Origin: an uncultured Flavobacteriaceae bacterium
Lineage (GTDB): Bacteria; Bacteroidota; Bacteroidia; Flavobacteriales; Flavobacteriaceae
DNA length: 64,000 nucleotides
NCBI GenBank assembly: GCA_938073895.1
Contig: CALJFB010000002.1
Location: forward strand, 1 to 64,000
Direction: 5' to 3'
A program made the translations under genes and the position numbers. This document shows, in pieces, positions 14,889-24,116 of this stretch. Position 1 is the stretch's first letter; the number at the start of each line of letters is the position of its first letter. The notes under the pieces were generated by a model. It saw nothing but the letters and a program-made list of their open reading frames with translations. It was not told the origin of the DNA and did not search any database.

Positions 14889-16349
14889 TTACAGTTTAAT
14901 TAACGAGTTCTTTTTTTTAATTAATAACAATCCAATAAAAGTAAAAAGCCCATTAATTATTAAGATTTCGAAACCAATTTTATAACCATTAAATAGAGTT
15001 TCGGAATTAGCATTTAAAAGGTAAGAACTTATTGGAGCTATAACTGCAATTACCCAAACCCATTTATCTTTAATTTGTGCTTTAGTAAAAATACCAAAAG
15101 CAAATAACCCTAATAATGGGCCATAAGTATATCCTGCAGCTTTAAATAATTCCCAAATAACAGAAACATCCGTAAAAATAGAATTAAATGCAATTATTAC
15201 AAGTGCTAGTAAAAGGCTAAAACCAATATGGGTTTGTTTTCTTATACGTTTTCTATTTTTTTCTTCTTTAGTTTCAATATCTAAAATATCAATACAAAAA
15301 GATGTTGTTAAAGATGCTAATGCAGAATCGGCACTACTGTAAGCAGCAGCAATTAGGCCTAATAAAAAGAATGCCGATGTTGCAATGCCAATTTCAGGAA
15401 GCATTGCTATGGCTGGAAATAAATCGTCTTTCTTGGCTGTAATTCCGTTTTGTAATGCATATTCTGTTAACAACAAACCTAAAACTAAAAATAGCAGATT
15501 AACAAAAACTAAAACAAAGCTAAAAGTTATCATGTTTTTTTGAGCTTCTTTAAGGTTTTTACAAGTTAGGTTTTTTTGCATCATATCTTGGTCTAAGCCA
15601 GTCATAGTAATAGAAATAAACATACCAGCTAAAAAGCTTTTTATAAAAAATTGCGGATTATTAGCATCATAAAAAAAGAAAATCTTACTCATAGAACTTT
15701 CCGAAACTGTAGTGTAAACATCAGAAAAACTATTTAACTCCATTGCATTTGCTAAAAAGAAAATAGTAACAACAACAGATATTAGCATAAATAAAGTCTG
15801 TAAGGTATCTGTAAAAATTATGGTTTTAATTCCGCCTTTAAAAGTGTACAACCAAATTAGTCCAATAGTTATTAAAACAGTTATGGTAAAAGGAATGTTT
15901 AAAGGATCAAAAACTAAAAGCTGAAGTACTTTAGCTACTAAAAATAATCTAAAAGCAGCACCAACAACTCTACTAATTAAAAATGCAATGGCGCCAGTTT
16001 TGTAACTTGTTATGCCAAAACGTTCTTTTAAATAAGTGTAAATAGAGGTTAAATTAAGTTTGTAGTAAATAGGTAATAGTACGTATGCAATAACTAAATA
16101 ACCAACAAAATAGCCTAGTACAATCTGAAAATAACCAAACTGTTTAGTTTCTACAGCTCCAGGAACAGATATAAAAGTTACACCAGAAAGCGATGCGCCA
16201 ATCATTCCAAAAGCAACTAAATACCAAGGCGCAGATTTATTTGCTTTAAAAAAAGCAGCATTAGAATCTTCCTTTCCTGTTAAGTAAGAAATTACAATTA
16301 ATACAATAAAGTATGCAGCAATTAGGCCTATAATTTGAGTTGGTGTCAT
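14889..16349 (-). CDS. Sodium:solute symporter (SSS family)
   Basis: A 486-residue inner membrane protein with about 13 hydrophobic segments. Typical SSS features are an N-terminal segment followed by [14 protein letters not shown] (about 52-65) and a long conserved middle region with [12 protein letters not shown] (about 340-351), which contains the sodium-site residues of the LeuT-like fold. Substrate cannot be predicted; relatives carry sugars, proline, pantothenate or sialic acid. It is transcribed alone, convergent with the CoA-binding protein gene. The C-terminus is short and ends in a Lys-rich KKKNS tail. Confidence 0.9.
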   Translation of the reverse strand: MTPTQIIGLIAAYFIVLIVISYLTGKEDSNAAFFKANKSAPWYLVAFGMIGASLSGVTFISVPGAVETKQFGYFQIVLGYFVGYLVIAYVLLPIYYKLNLTSIYTYLKERFGITSYKTGAIAFLISRVVGAAFRLFLVAKVLQLLVFDPLNIPFTITVLITIGLIWLYTFKGGIKTIIFTDTLQTLFMLISVVVTIFFLANAMELNSFSDVYTTVSESSMSKIFFFYDANNPQFFIKSFLAGMFISITMTGLDQDMMQKNLTCKNLKEAQKNMITFSFVLVFVNLLFLVLGLLLTEYALQNGITAKKDDLFPAIAMLPEIGIATSAFFLLGLIAAAYSSADSALASLTTSFCIDILDIETKEEKNRKRIRKQTHIGFSLLLALVIIAFNSIFTDVSVIWELFKAAGYTYGPLLGLFAFGIFTKAQIKDKWVWVIAVIAPISSYLLNANSETLFNGYKIGFEILIINGLFTFIGLLLIKKKNSLIKL

Positions 16350-16589
16350 AAAAATTAAATCTTTCTAAGTGGAAAAGTACAAATAACTTCTAGTATATAA
16401 AGCATAAATTTATAATGTTCTTTTTTTAAGTTGAATTGTTTTGCAATGCATCAATTAATTATCCAATTAAAAGAATTAATTTAACAACGTTATAGTATTG
16501 CGGTAAGTAAAATGTGCATCTAATTTATAACATATTTTAAAGTTACTAAATAGCTTGCAAAGTTTGATTTTAGAATGGTTTTCTTAAAA
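16350..16589. other. AT-rich intergenic stretch, nothing recognised
   Basis: Part of a 528-bp gap between the symporter gene and recR. It must carry the symporter promoter, but no clean consensus is seen. The right part of the gap is a repeat, listed next. Confidence 0.5.
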
Positions 16590-16780
16590 AAAATAGGTTT
16601 AAGCCGACGCAATAAATCTATGAAAGCAAATTGCTGTAAGAATACTAAAGTATGAAGCTTATAAAAAATAACTTCCAAAAACAGGCCTATTATTTTTTGC
16701 GCTAATGCAAAAGTAATTTTTAGAAACAAATTATAAAGTCCTGTTTTTTTTTTGATGCTTTTTTTTTATCAAAGAAAAAA
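16590..16780. repeat. Decayed intergenic repeat, copy A
   Basis: This stretch aligns with 20388-20580 in the same direction. Shared blocks include GCAATAAAT, TGTAAGAA, CTTCCAAAA, TATTATT and the near-identical ATTTTTAGAAACAnATTATAAA, in the same order and with similar spacing. A 69-codon minus-strand frame inside it (16520-16729) is judged not to be a gene. The origin, perhaps a decayed mobile element or duplicated gene end, is unknown. Confidence 0.65.
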
Positions 16781-16864
16781 ATAATATGCAATAAGTGTTT
16801 AAAACAAATTAATTAACTGTTAAATCTTAGCACTTATAAATTAGCGAAATTGGACACTAATTAG

Positions 16865-16872
16865 TAATTTTG
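16865..16872 (+). promoter_or_regulatory. Minus-7 box close to recR
   Basis: TAATTTTG lies only 5 bp before the recR start codon, which would give a leaderless or nearly leaderless transcript. Confidence 0.45.
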
Positions 16873-16877
16873 CTTCC

Positions 16878-17495
16878 ATGGAATTTTCTTCAAAATTATT
16901 GCAAAATGCCGTTAACGAAGTTTCACAATTACCAGGAATTGGTAAGCGTACAGCTTTAAGATTGGTTTTACATTTGTTACGTCAGCCAAAAGAGCAAACG
17001 TCCGAATTAACATCTGCATTAAATGTCATGCGTAACGATTTAAAATTTTGTAATTCTTGTCATAATATAAGTGATCTTGAAGTCTGCGAAATTTGCTCAA
17101 GCCATAACAGAACGCGAGAAATTATTTGCGTTGTAGAAGATATTCGCGATGTCATGGCAATAGAAAGTACTAGTAGTTTTAAAGGATTATATCACGTTTT
17201 AGGTGGAAAAATATCGCCTATGGATGGCATTGGTCCACACGATTTAAATATTACTACTTTAGTTAATAAAGTTAAAAACGGAGAAGTAAAAGAATTAATT
17301 TTTGCTTTAAGTCCAACTATGGAAGGCGACACCACAAATTTTTATATTTTTAAACAAATTAAAGATTATACAGTAGAAACAAGTACCATAGCAAGAGGAA
17401 TATCTGTTGGAGACGAGTTAGAATATGCAGACGAAATAACCTTAGGTAGAAGTATTTTAAACAGAATTCCGTTCGAGAATTCACTAAAGTCATAA
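16878..17495 (+). CDS. recR: Recombination mediator RecR
   Basis: A 205-residue cytoplasmic DNA-repair protein that works with RecO, and in some bacteria RecF, to load RecA at gaps. It has the N-terminal helix-hairpin-helix ([19 protein letters not shown], about 16-34), the four-Cys zinc site (CNSC...CEIC, about 57-72), a Toprim domain ([12 protein letters not shown], about 82-93) and a C-terminal Walker-B-like stretch. Length is normal for RecR. It is followed after 10 bp by a glycosyltransferase gene, probably co-transcribed. Confidence 0.96.
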   Translation: MEFSSKLLQNAVNEVSQLPGIGKRTALRLVLHLLRQPKEQTSELTSALNVMRNDLKFCNSCHNISDLEVCEICSSHNRTREIICVVEDIRDVMAIESTSSFKGLYHVLGGKISPMDGIGPHDLNITTLVNKVKNGEVKELIFALSPTMEGDTTNFYIFKQIKDYTVETSTIARGISVGDELEYADEITLGRSILNRIPFENSLKS

Positions 17496-17505
17496 TTCAA
17501 GTTTT

Positions 17506-18603
17506 ATGGAGCTTTCCGTAGTTATTCTAAGTTACAATGTTCAGCATTTTTTGCAGTTATGTTTGCAAAGTGTAGAAGCTGCATTAACTACAATTAATGC
17601 AGAAATTATTGTAATAGATAACAACTCTAAAGATCAAAGTAAAGTAATGGTAGAAACCCATTTTCCAAATGTAAAGTGGATTCAAAACACAGAAAATGTA
17701 GGCTTTTCTAAAGCAAACAATCAAGCGGTACAACAAGCTAAAGGTAATTACCTATGTATCTTAAATCCAGATACAGTTGTAGCAGAAAATACATTTACAA
17801 AATTATTAGAGTTTGCAGAAACTAAAACAGATTTAGGAATTGTTGGTTGTCAATTAATAGATGGTAATGGAGAATTTTTACCAGAAAGCAAGCGTAATGT
17901 ACCAACACCAAAAGTAGCTCTAAAAAAGCTTTTAGGAAAATCGGACATGTATTATGCCAATCATTTAGAAAAGCATCAAATAGGAAAAGCATCTATTTTT
18001 GTGGGCGCTTTTATGTTACTTAAAAAAGAAGTGTATTTAAAAGTAAATGGATTCGATGAGCAGTATTTTATGTATGGCGAAGACATAGATTTGTCTTATA
18101 AAATTGAAAAATCAGGCCTTACAAATTATTACTATGGAAATACAACAGTTATTCATTTTAAAGGCGAAAGTACATTAAAAGATAACGTTTATGCAAAACG
18201 CTTTTTTGGAGCAATGCAAATTTTTTATAAATCGCATTTTAAAAGTAATGTATTTACTAATAGTATAGTTTGGTTTGCAATCCAGTTAGCTAAGCTAATA
18301 CAGAAACCACCAAAACAAAAAAGTATAGCAATTAATAATTATGTACTGGTATCTAATAAATTAGTTCCAAAACTTCAAATGGCATTAAAAAAATCTGTTT
18401 TATGCGTAAAAGAAGTTACAGTTTTTAAATCTAATACAGACTATGTGTTAGATCTTAATTACTTGAAATTCAGAGATGTAATTGATATTTTAAAAAAGTC
18501 AAAAGAAAAAAAAATAATTAGTTTTAAGATATTGCCAAAAAACACTAATTTCGTTTTAGGTAGTCAAACCTCAGAAAATAGAGGCGAAATATTTCACTTT
18601 TAA
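17506..18603 (+). CDS. Family 2 glycosyltransferase
   Basis: A 365-residue protein with an N-terminal GT-A fold of family GT2: VVILSYNVQHFL (5-16), VIDNNSKDQS (about 36-45), the NPDT nucleotide-sugar/metal site (about 85-88) and a C-terminal acceptor-site motif MYGEDIDLSYK (about 183-193). About 75 further residues beyond position 290 have no clear assignment. No membrane helix is obvious apart from a short hydrophobic patch near 245-258. The GT2 rhamnosyltransferase-like subgroup acts on cell-surface glycans; the donor and acceptor are unknown. It follows recR by 10 bp, an arrangement I believe is common in flavobacteria. Confidence 0.88.
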   Translation: MELSVVILSYNVQHFLQLCLQSVEAALTTINAEIIVIDNNSKDQSKVMVETHFPNVKWIQNTENVGFSKANNQAVQQAKGNYLCILNPDTVVAENTFTKLLEFAETKTDLGIVGCQLIDGNGEFLPESKRNVPTPKVALKKLLGKSDMYYANHLEKHQIGKASIFVGAFMLLKKEVYLKVNGFDEQYFMYGEDIDLSYKIEKSGLTNYYYGNTTVIHFKGESTLKDNVYAKRFFGAMQIFYKSHFKSNVFTNSIVWFAIQLAKLIQKPPKQKSIAINNYVLVSNKLVPKLQMALKKSVLCVKEVTVFKSNTDYVLDLNYLKFRDVIDILKKSKEKKIISFKILPKNTNFVLGSQTSENRGEIFHF

Positions 18604-18703
18604 AAAGAAATAAATGTAAATTAATATAGATGATGTAATTTAATCGCTATTTTTTTATTAATTTTACAAACTTTAATACCAAAACACAGTCTAAATTATT
18701 AAT

Positions 18704-20002
18704 ATGGCAAGATTTGAACTTAAGTTACCAAAAATGGGAGAAAGCGTTGCAGAAGCAACAATTACTTCGTGGTTAAAAGAAGTTGGAGATACAATTGAAG
18801 CAGATGAAGCAGTTCTAGAAATTGCAACAGATAAAGTGGATAGCGAAGTTCCAAGTGAAGTAGATGGTATTTTAGTAGAACGCTTATTCGAAGTAGATGA
18901 TGTTGTTCAAGTTGGAGACACCATTGCAATAATAGAAACTGAAGGTGCAGATGTAGCAGCAGCACCAGTTGTTAAAAATGCAGCATCGCAGCCAGAAGCC
19001 GTAAAAGTAGTCGAGCAAACTATAGAAACCGCTAAAGCAACTGTAGCAATAGAAAATTCTGAAGATCGTTTTTATTCGCCATTAGTAAAAAATATGGCCA
19101 AAGAAGAAGCTATTTCTCAAGCAGAATTAGACGCTATTTCTGGAACAGGAAAAGATGGACGTGTAACTAAAAACGACATGTTAAGTTATTTAAAAAACAG
19201 AACATCTCAACCAGTAGCAGCAGTAAATTCGCAAAAAACAGAAGCAAAAAAAGCAGCTGTTTCCAAACCAAAAGCGCCAATTGCAATAGCACAAGGCGAT
19301 GAGGTTATAGAAATGAGCCGTATGGGTAAATTAATTGCACATCATATGGTAGAATCTGTGCAAACCAGTGCACACGTTCAAAGTTTTATAGAAGTAGATG
19401 TTACAAATATTTGGAACTGGCGTAAAAAAGTAAAAGCAGCATTTGGAAAGCGAGAAGGCGAGAATTTAACCTTTACACCAATCTTTATGGAAGCTATTGC
19501 TAGAGCATTACGCGAGCATCCAATGATGAATATATCTTTAAATGGCGATACAATTGTCAAAAAGAAAAATATAAACCTTGGTATGGCAGCAGCTTTACCA
19601 GACGGAAATTTAATAGTTCCTGTAATTAAAAACGCAGATCAATTAAACCTAGTAGGTATAACTAAAGCCGTAAACGATTTAGCAAAACGTGCCAGAGAAA
19701 ACAAATTAAAACCAGACGATATTCAAGGTGGAACCTACACAGTTACAAACGTTGGAACCTTTGGAAGCATAATGGGAACACCAATTATTAACCAGCCACA
19801 AGTAGGAATTTTAGCATTAGGTGCCATACGTAAAGTGCCAGCAGTTATAGAAACTCCAGATGGCGATTTTATTGGAATTCGTTACAAAATGTTCCTATCG
19901 CATTCTTACGATCATAGAGTTGTAAATGGAGCTTTAGGTGGCCAATTTATAAAAACAATAAAAGACGATTTAGAATCTTGGGATATAAACAGAGAAATCT
20001 AA
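18704..20002 (+). CDS. Dihydrolipoamide acyltransferase (E2) of a 2-oxoacid dehydrogenase complex
   Basis: A 432-residue E2 core protein. Domains in order: one lipoyl domain (1-76) with the lipoyl Lys in ATDKVDSE (K44), an Ala/Val-rich linker, a peripheral subunit-binding domain (about 125-165, FYSPLVKNMA...GKDGRVTKNDM), a second linker, and the catalytic domain (about 205-432). The active-site motif reads DHRVVNG (403-409), with Asn where most E2 proteins have Asp (HRxxDG). One lipoyl domain points to a branched-chain or 2-oxoglutarate type rather than pyruvate, but E1 genes are not adjacent. It is monocistronic with its own terminator. Confidence 0.9.
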   Translation: MARFELKLPKMGESVAEATITSWLKEVGDTIEADEAVLEIATDKVDSEVPSEVDGILVERLFEVDDVVQVGDTIAIIETEGADVAAAPVVKNAASQPEAVKVVEQTIETAKATVAIENSEDRFYSPLVKNMAKEEAISQAELDAISGTGKDGRVTKNDMLSYLKNRTSQPVAAVNSQKTEAKKAAVSKPKAPIAIAQGDEVIEMSRMGKLIAHHMVESVQTSAHVQSFIEVDVTNIWNWRKKVKAAFGKREGENLTFTPIFMEAIARALREHPMMNISLNGDTIVKKKNINLGMAAALPDGNLIVPVIKNADQLNLVGITKAVNDLAKRARENKLKPDDIQGGTYTVTNVGTFGSIMGTPIINQPQVGILALGAIRKVPAVIETPDGDFIGIRYKMFLSHSYDHRVVNGALGGQFIKTIKDDLESWDINREI

Positions 20003-20027
20003 AATACCATTCTAAAACACTATAAAT

Positions 20028-20058
20028 AAAAGCTCAACTTAAGTTGGGCTTTTTTTTT
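20028..20058 (+). terminator. Terminator of the E2 gene
   Basis: AAAGCTCAACTT pairs with AAGTTGGGCTTT (one G-T pair) and is followed by a T-run. Confidence 0.85.
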
Positions 20059-20079
20059 GCTATTAATTTTAGGGCATTT

Positions 20080-20130
20080 CTTTTACTAGTTCTAAAAGAT
20101 TAAAAAAAAACCTTTTAGAACTAGTAAAAG
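20080..20130. repeat. Perfect 19-bp inverted repeat in an intergenic region
   Basis: CTTTTACTAGTTCTAAAAG (20080-20098) and CTTTTAGAACTAGTAAAAG (20112-20130) are exact reverse complements around a 13-nt A-rich loop. There is no T-run directly after it and the E2 terminator lies only 20 bp upstream, so it is unlikely to be a simple terminator. It could be a protein-binding dyad or a short RNA hairpin. Confidence 0.7.
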
Positions 20131-20387
20131 TCAGGCTTTCAGCTAAATCTTTTTTTTTAACTGAATTTAGTTCCATTTATTAAAATCCCAAGAGCCTTTT
20201 TAATATAATATGTCTTTTCTATAATCTGTAAAAAAAAAAGGATACCGCATCAATCCTTAATGCAAAAGTAACTGCTTCAAAAAAAAAGACAATAATTCAG
20301 CCTAATAGGAGCAGAACTTTTGGGAAAACCCACTAAGAATTATGGTAAGTTAGAACCTTAGACTGTTTTTGTAAAAACTAAATTAAG
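20131..20387. other. Intergenic stretch without recognised genes
   Basis: AT-rich DNA with homopolymer A/T runs and one small inverted repeat (AAGGAT...ATCCTT near 20238-20260). No reading frame is supported. Confidence 0.5.
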
Positions 20388-20580
20388 TAAAAGTCGATGC
20401 AATAAATTCATAACATTAAATCAATGTAAGAAAATAAAAACCTGAATTTTATCTAGAATAGCTTCCAAAATCAGAATCTATTATTCTTTGTGATTACATT
20501 AAATAAATTTTTAGAAACAGATTATAAAATCTTGATTTTTTGGTTCATTTATTCATCAAATAAAAAAGAAAACATTAAAA
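20388..20580. repeat. Decayed intergenic repeat, copy B
   Basis: Aligns in the same direction with 16590-16780; see copy A for shared blocks. Both copies lie upstream of a plus-strand DNA-metabolism gene (recR and the DEDDh exonuclease). Confidence 0.65.
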
Positions 20581-20748
20581 ACACACTTAAAGTAATATAA
20601 TCTAGAGAATCAAAATGAAAAGAAATAATTTTAATATATAGCATACCAATAAAAAGTAGACTTATCTAGAAGAACAATTAGAATTCGTAAATCAAAAATT
20701 TATTATAGGCTAAGTATTTCATTATATTTACAGAAATTATAACCACTT

Positions 20749-21522
20749 ATGCAACTAAAGCTTACAAAACCAATGTGTTTCTTCGATTTAGAAACCACAG
20801 GAATTAGTATAACTAAAGACAGAATTGTAGAAATTTCAATTCTAAAAGTATTTCCAAATGGAAAAGAAGAACGCCATACGTGGAAAGTAAATCCAGAAAT
20901 GCCAATTCCACCAGAAACAACAGCAATACATGGCATAAGTAACGCAGATGTAAAAGATGCGCCAACGTTTAAGCAATTAGGAAAAGAAGTACATTCACTA
21001 ATAAAAGACTCAGATTTAGCAGGATTTAATTCAAATAGATTTGATATTCCTTTATTGGCAGAAGAAATGCTTAGAGTTGATATAGATTTCGACATGAAAT
21101 CTAGAGTAGCCGTAGATGTGCAAACTATTTTTCATAAAAAAGAGCAACGTACATTAAGTGCCGCATATAAATTTTATTGCAATCAAACACTAGAAAACGC
21201 TCATAGTGCCGAGGCAGATACATTTGCCACATACGAGATTTTAAAAGCGCAATTAGATAGATATCCAGATTTAGAAAACGATAGTAAATTTTTATCAGAA
21301 TTTAGTTCAAGAAAACAATTTGCAGATTTTGCAGGTTTTTTAGCCTATAACGACGATGGACAAGAATGTTTTAGTTTTGGAAAACATAAAGACAAATTAG
21401 TAACCGAGGTTTTAGAAAAAGAACCAGGTTATTTTGGTTGGATTCTTAATGCAGATTTTCCATTGTACACAAAGAAAGTTTTAACAGCAATTAAACTAAA
21501 GTCATTTAATAATAAGATATAA
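20749..21522 (+). CDS. DEDDh 3'-5' exonuclease (DnaQ-like) with C-terminal DUF3820
   Basis: A 257-residue protein. Residues 8-170 are a DnaQ/epsilon-type exonuclease with motif I FDLETTG (D13, E15), motif II in GFNSNRFDIPLL and motif III AHSAEADT (His and Asp of DEDDh). Residues about 205-250 (FGKHKDKLVTEVLEKEPGYFGWIL) form a DUF3820-like module often attached to such exonucleases. It probably trims DNA or RNA 3' ends; whether it serves a polymerase cannot be told. It is the first gene of a run ending with cinA. Confidence 0.88.
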   Translation: MQLKLTKPMCFFDLETTGISITKDRIVEISILKVFPNGKEERHTWKVNPEMPIPPETTAIHGISNADVKDAPTFKQLGKEVHSLIKDSDLAGFNSNRFDIPLLAEEMLRVDIDFDMKSRVAVDVQTIFHKKEQRTLSAAYKFYCNQTLENAHSAEADTFATYEILKAQLDRYPDLENDSKFLSEFSSRKQFADFAGFLAYNDDGQECFSFGKHKDKLVTEVLEKEPGYFGWILNADFPLYTKKVLTAIKLKSFNNKI

Positions 21523-21571
21523 TGCCTTTTTTAGCCAAACACTAAAACCTAACAATTATTAATTAAACACT

Positions 21572-22183
21572 ATGAAATTAATCTGCATAGGTAGAAACTA
21601 CACAGAACATATAAAAGAGCTTAATAACGAAAAACCTACCAATCCAGTTATTTTTATTAAGCCAGACACCGCTATTCTGTTAAAAAAGCAGCCTTTTTTT
21701 ATTCCAGATTTTTCCAACGATGTACATCACGAAGTTGAGGTTTTGGTAAAGATTAACAAAGTAGGCAAGCACATAGATAAAAAGTTTGCACATAAGTATT
21801 ACAGCGATATTAGTGTTGGAATAGATTTTACAGCACGAGATGTGCAACAGCAATTAAAAGAAAAAGGATTGCCATGGGAAAAAGCAAAATCTTTTGATGG
21901 CGCAGCGGTAATTGGAAATTGGTTACCAAAGTCCGATTTTAAAGATGTGGATAATTTAAACTTTAGTTTAAAAAAGAACGATGTATTGGTTCAAAATGGA
22001 GAAACCAGCCATATGCTTTATAAAATAGATGAGATTATAGAATATGTGTCTAAATATTTTACTTTAAAAATTGGAGATATTATATTTACAGGAACGCCAG
22101 CAGGCGTTTCAAAAGTAGACCCTAACGACAAATTAGTAGGTTTTTTAGAAGACAAACAATTATTTTCAATTAATGTAAAGTAA
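21572..22183 (+). CDS. Fumarylacetoacetate hydrolase (FAH) family protein
   Basis: A 203-residue soluble enzyme of the short FAH superfamily. It has the N-terminal CIGRNYTEHIKE stretch (5-16), the metal-binding HHEVEVLVKI (His/Glu pair, about 50-60), FTARDVQ and the closing FTGTPAGVSK motif (about 171-180). Members hydrolyse or decarboxylate 2-oxo-dicarboxylates such as acylpyruvates or oxaloacetate; the precise substrate cannot be read from sequence. The next gene begins at the base after its stop codon. Confidence 0.88.
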   Translation: MKLICIGRNYTEHIKELNNEKPTNPVIFIKPDTAILLKKQPFFIPDFSNDVHHEVEVLVKINKVGKHIDKKFAHKYYSDISVGIDFTARDVQQQLKEKGLPWEKAKSFDGAAVIGNWLPKSDFKDVDNLNFSLKKNDVLVQNGETSHMLYKIDEIIEYVSKYFTLKIGDIIFTGTPAGVSKVDPNDKLVGFLEDKQLFSINVK

Positions 22184-22525
22184 ATGGCAAGCAATTATAA
22201 TTTAGAAAAGGTAAATGCAATTGCAGATGGCGATCAAGATTTTATATTGGTTTTAGTACAAACACTATTAGACGAGTTGCCAGAAGATGCTAAGATGTTG
22301 CAGCAAGCAGTAACATCTAATAATTTTGAGCAAACCTACCAAATTGCTCATAAATTGAAACCAACTATAGCATTGTTTGGGATAAAACACTACAGTTCTT
22401 TAATAGAAATTCAAGATTGGGGAAAATTAACACAAAAAGATAAAGTCATTACATCTCAATTAGAGGTGTTTATTAATAGTGTAAATAAAGCTTTACAAGA
22501 AATCAAAACAAATTTTAATTTATAA
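22184..22525 (+). CDS. Histidine phosphotransfer (Hpt) domain protein
   Basis: A 113-residue free-standing Hpt four-helix protein. The phosphate-accepting His lies in IAHKLKPT (about residue 51), a good match to the Hpt consensus HxLKG/P. Such proteins shuttle phosphate between hybrid kinases and response regulators. No kinase or regulator is nearby, so partners are unknown. The gene abuts the FAH gene and overlaps cinA by one base (TAATG), indicating coupled translation. Confidence 0.85.
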   Translation: MASNYNLEKVNAIADGDQDFILVLVQTLLDELPEDAKMLQQAVTSNNFEQTYQIAHKLKPTIALFGIKHYSSLIEIQDWGKLTQKDKVITSQLEVFINSVNKALQEIKTNFNL

Positions 22526-23775
22526 TGAAAGCCGAAATAATAACTATTGGAGACGAAATTCTAATAGGCCAGATAGTCGATACTAATTCGGCATTTATAG
22601 GAAAAGAATTAAATAAAATTGGTGTTTCTGTTTACCAGATTACCTCAATTCAAGACGATAAAGACCATATATTAAAAGCATTTGCAGAGGCAGAAACTAA
22701 TGCAGATATTATAATTATTACAGGCGGATTAGGACCAACAAAAGATGATATTACAAAACATACTTTAGCAGAATATTTTAATGACACTTTAATTCAGAAT
22801 GATGCAGTTCTTGCTCATGTAGAAGATTTGTTTGCTAAATATATTAGTACACCAATTTCAGATTTAAACAGACAACAAGCCTTGGTTTTATCCAAGTCTG
22901 AGGTTTTACAAAACGATTTTGGAACAGCTCCAGGAATGTGGATAGAAAAAAACAATAAAGTTTTTATTTCTTTACCAGGCGTGCCTTTCGAGATGAAAGG
23001 TTTAATTAGTAAATATGTGCTTCCTAAAATTCAAGACAAGTTTAAAAGACCATTTATATTGCACAAAACATTATTAACAAATGGTTTGGGAGAAAGTGCT
23101 TTAGCGCTTCGTCTAGAAGATTGGGAAAATAATTTACCTAAAGAATTAAAATTAGCTTACTTACCTAGTTTAGGTAAAGTAAGATTAAGATTATCTATAA
23201 AAGGTTTTAATAAAAAAGGTATTGAAAAAATAGTAGAAGCAGAGGTTAAAAAAGTTTTGCCGCTAATAGAAGATGTCTTTTCAGGTTTTGAAGACACTAA
23301 TAATAGTATAGAGCAAATTGTGGCTCAAAAATTAATAGATCAGAATAAAACAATTGCATTTGCAGAAAGTTGTACCGGTGGGAAATTAACAGAAACCTTT
23401 ACAAAGCATCAGGGAACTTCTCAATACTTAAAAGGCAGTTTGGTATGTTATGCAACCCAATCTAAAGTAGATGTTTTAGGCGTTTCTCAAGAGGTTATTA
23501 ACGTAAATTCTGTTGTTAGCGAGCAAGTAGCAGTAGAAATGGCAGAGCAAATTAGGTTAAAGTTTAAGTCAGATATTGGTGTTTCTACAACAGGAAATGC
23601 TGGACCAGATAAAGGCGATTCTGATGTGGAAGTTGGAACAGTTTGTATAGCTATTTCAACAAAGCATGAAGTAAAAAGTTATACTTTTTACATGGGAAAT
23701 CATCGCGAAAAAGTAATAAATAAGTCTGTAAATAAGATTTTAGAGTTGCTTCAAAAAGAAATTTTAATAAATTAA
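22525..23775 (+). CDS. cinA: CinA family nicotinamide-nucleotide amidohydrolase
   Basis: A 416-residue two-domain protein. The N-terminal molybdopterin-binding-like (COG1058) domain, about 1-170, has GDEILIGQIVDTNS and TGGLGPTKDDIT; the C-terminal CinA/PncC domain, about 260-410, has the AESCTGG nucleophile region and STTGNAGPDKGD. Family members deamidate NMN for NAD recycling and carry ADP-ribose pyrophosphatase activity. It overlaps the preceding Hpt gene and ends a four-gene run. Confidence 0.93.
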   Translation: MKAEIITIGDEILIGQIVDTNSAFIGKELNKIGVSVYQITSIQDDKDHILKAFAEAETNADIIIITGGLGPTKDDITKHTLAEYFNDTLIQNDAVLAHVEDLFAKYISTPISDLNRQQALVLSKSEVLQNDFGTAPGMWIEKNNKVFISLPGVPFEMKGLISKYVLPKIQDKFKRPFILHKTLLTNGLGESALALRLEDWENNLPKELKLAYLPSLGKVRLRLSIKGFNKKGIEKIVEAEVKKVLPLIEDVFSGFEDTNNSIEQIVAQKLIDQNKTIAFAESCTGGKLTETFTKHQGTSQYLKGSLVCYATQSKVDVLGVSQEVINVNSVVSEQVAVEMAEQIRLKFKSDIGVSTTGNAGPDKGDSDVEVGTVCIAISTKHEVKSYTFYMGNHREKVINKSVNKILELLQKEILIN

Positions 23776-23787
23776 TTTAATATTAGG

Positions 23788-23817
23788 TTGTTATAATATA
23801 ATTAATACATATATTTG
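23788..23817 (+). promoter_or_regulatory. Promoter of the rpmB-rpmG-DUF4295 cluster
   Basis: TATATTTG (23810-23817) is a perfect minus-7 box, with TTG at 23788-23790 as minus-33 element. Confidence 0.7.
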
Positions 23818-23853
23818 CACCTCGAAATTAATCACATTTTAAAGTTATATATA

Positions 23854-24090
23854 ATGTCAAGAGTTTGTGAACTTACAGGAAAGAAGGCAATGGTTGGGAA
23901 CAACGTGTCTCACGCAATGAATAAAACGAAACGTAGATTTAATGTGAATTTAATCAAAAAACGTTTATTTCTTCCTGAAGAGGATAAGTGGATTACTTTA
24001 AAGCTTTCTACGTCTGCTTTAAAAACAATCAATAGAATAGGAATTACAGCAGCTATTAAAGAAGCTAAATCAAAAGGTTTCTTAAAATAA
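23854..24090 (+). CDS. rpmB: 50S ribosomal protein bL28
   Basis: A 78-residue ribosomal protein starting MSRVCELTGKK, with the conserved NNVSHAMNKTKRRF region. A longer frame from 23815 would add 13 residues unlike the family and begins inside the promoter, so ATG at 23854 is chosen. It leads the ribosomal cluster with rpmG and the DUF4295 gene. Confidence 0.96.
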   Translation: MSRVCELTGKKAMVGNNVSHAMNKTKRRFNVNLIKKRLFLPEEDKWITLKLSTSALKTINRIGITAAIKEAKSKGFLK

Positions 24091-24116
24091 TAGTTTACAT
24101 TTAAAGCATATTAAAG

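Noticed and set aside
16520-16729. 69-codon minus-strand frame in the recR upstream region
   Set aside because: It lies in the decayed repeat shared with 20388-20580, where no equivalent frame is kept, has no promoter and no family likeness.
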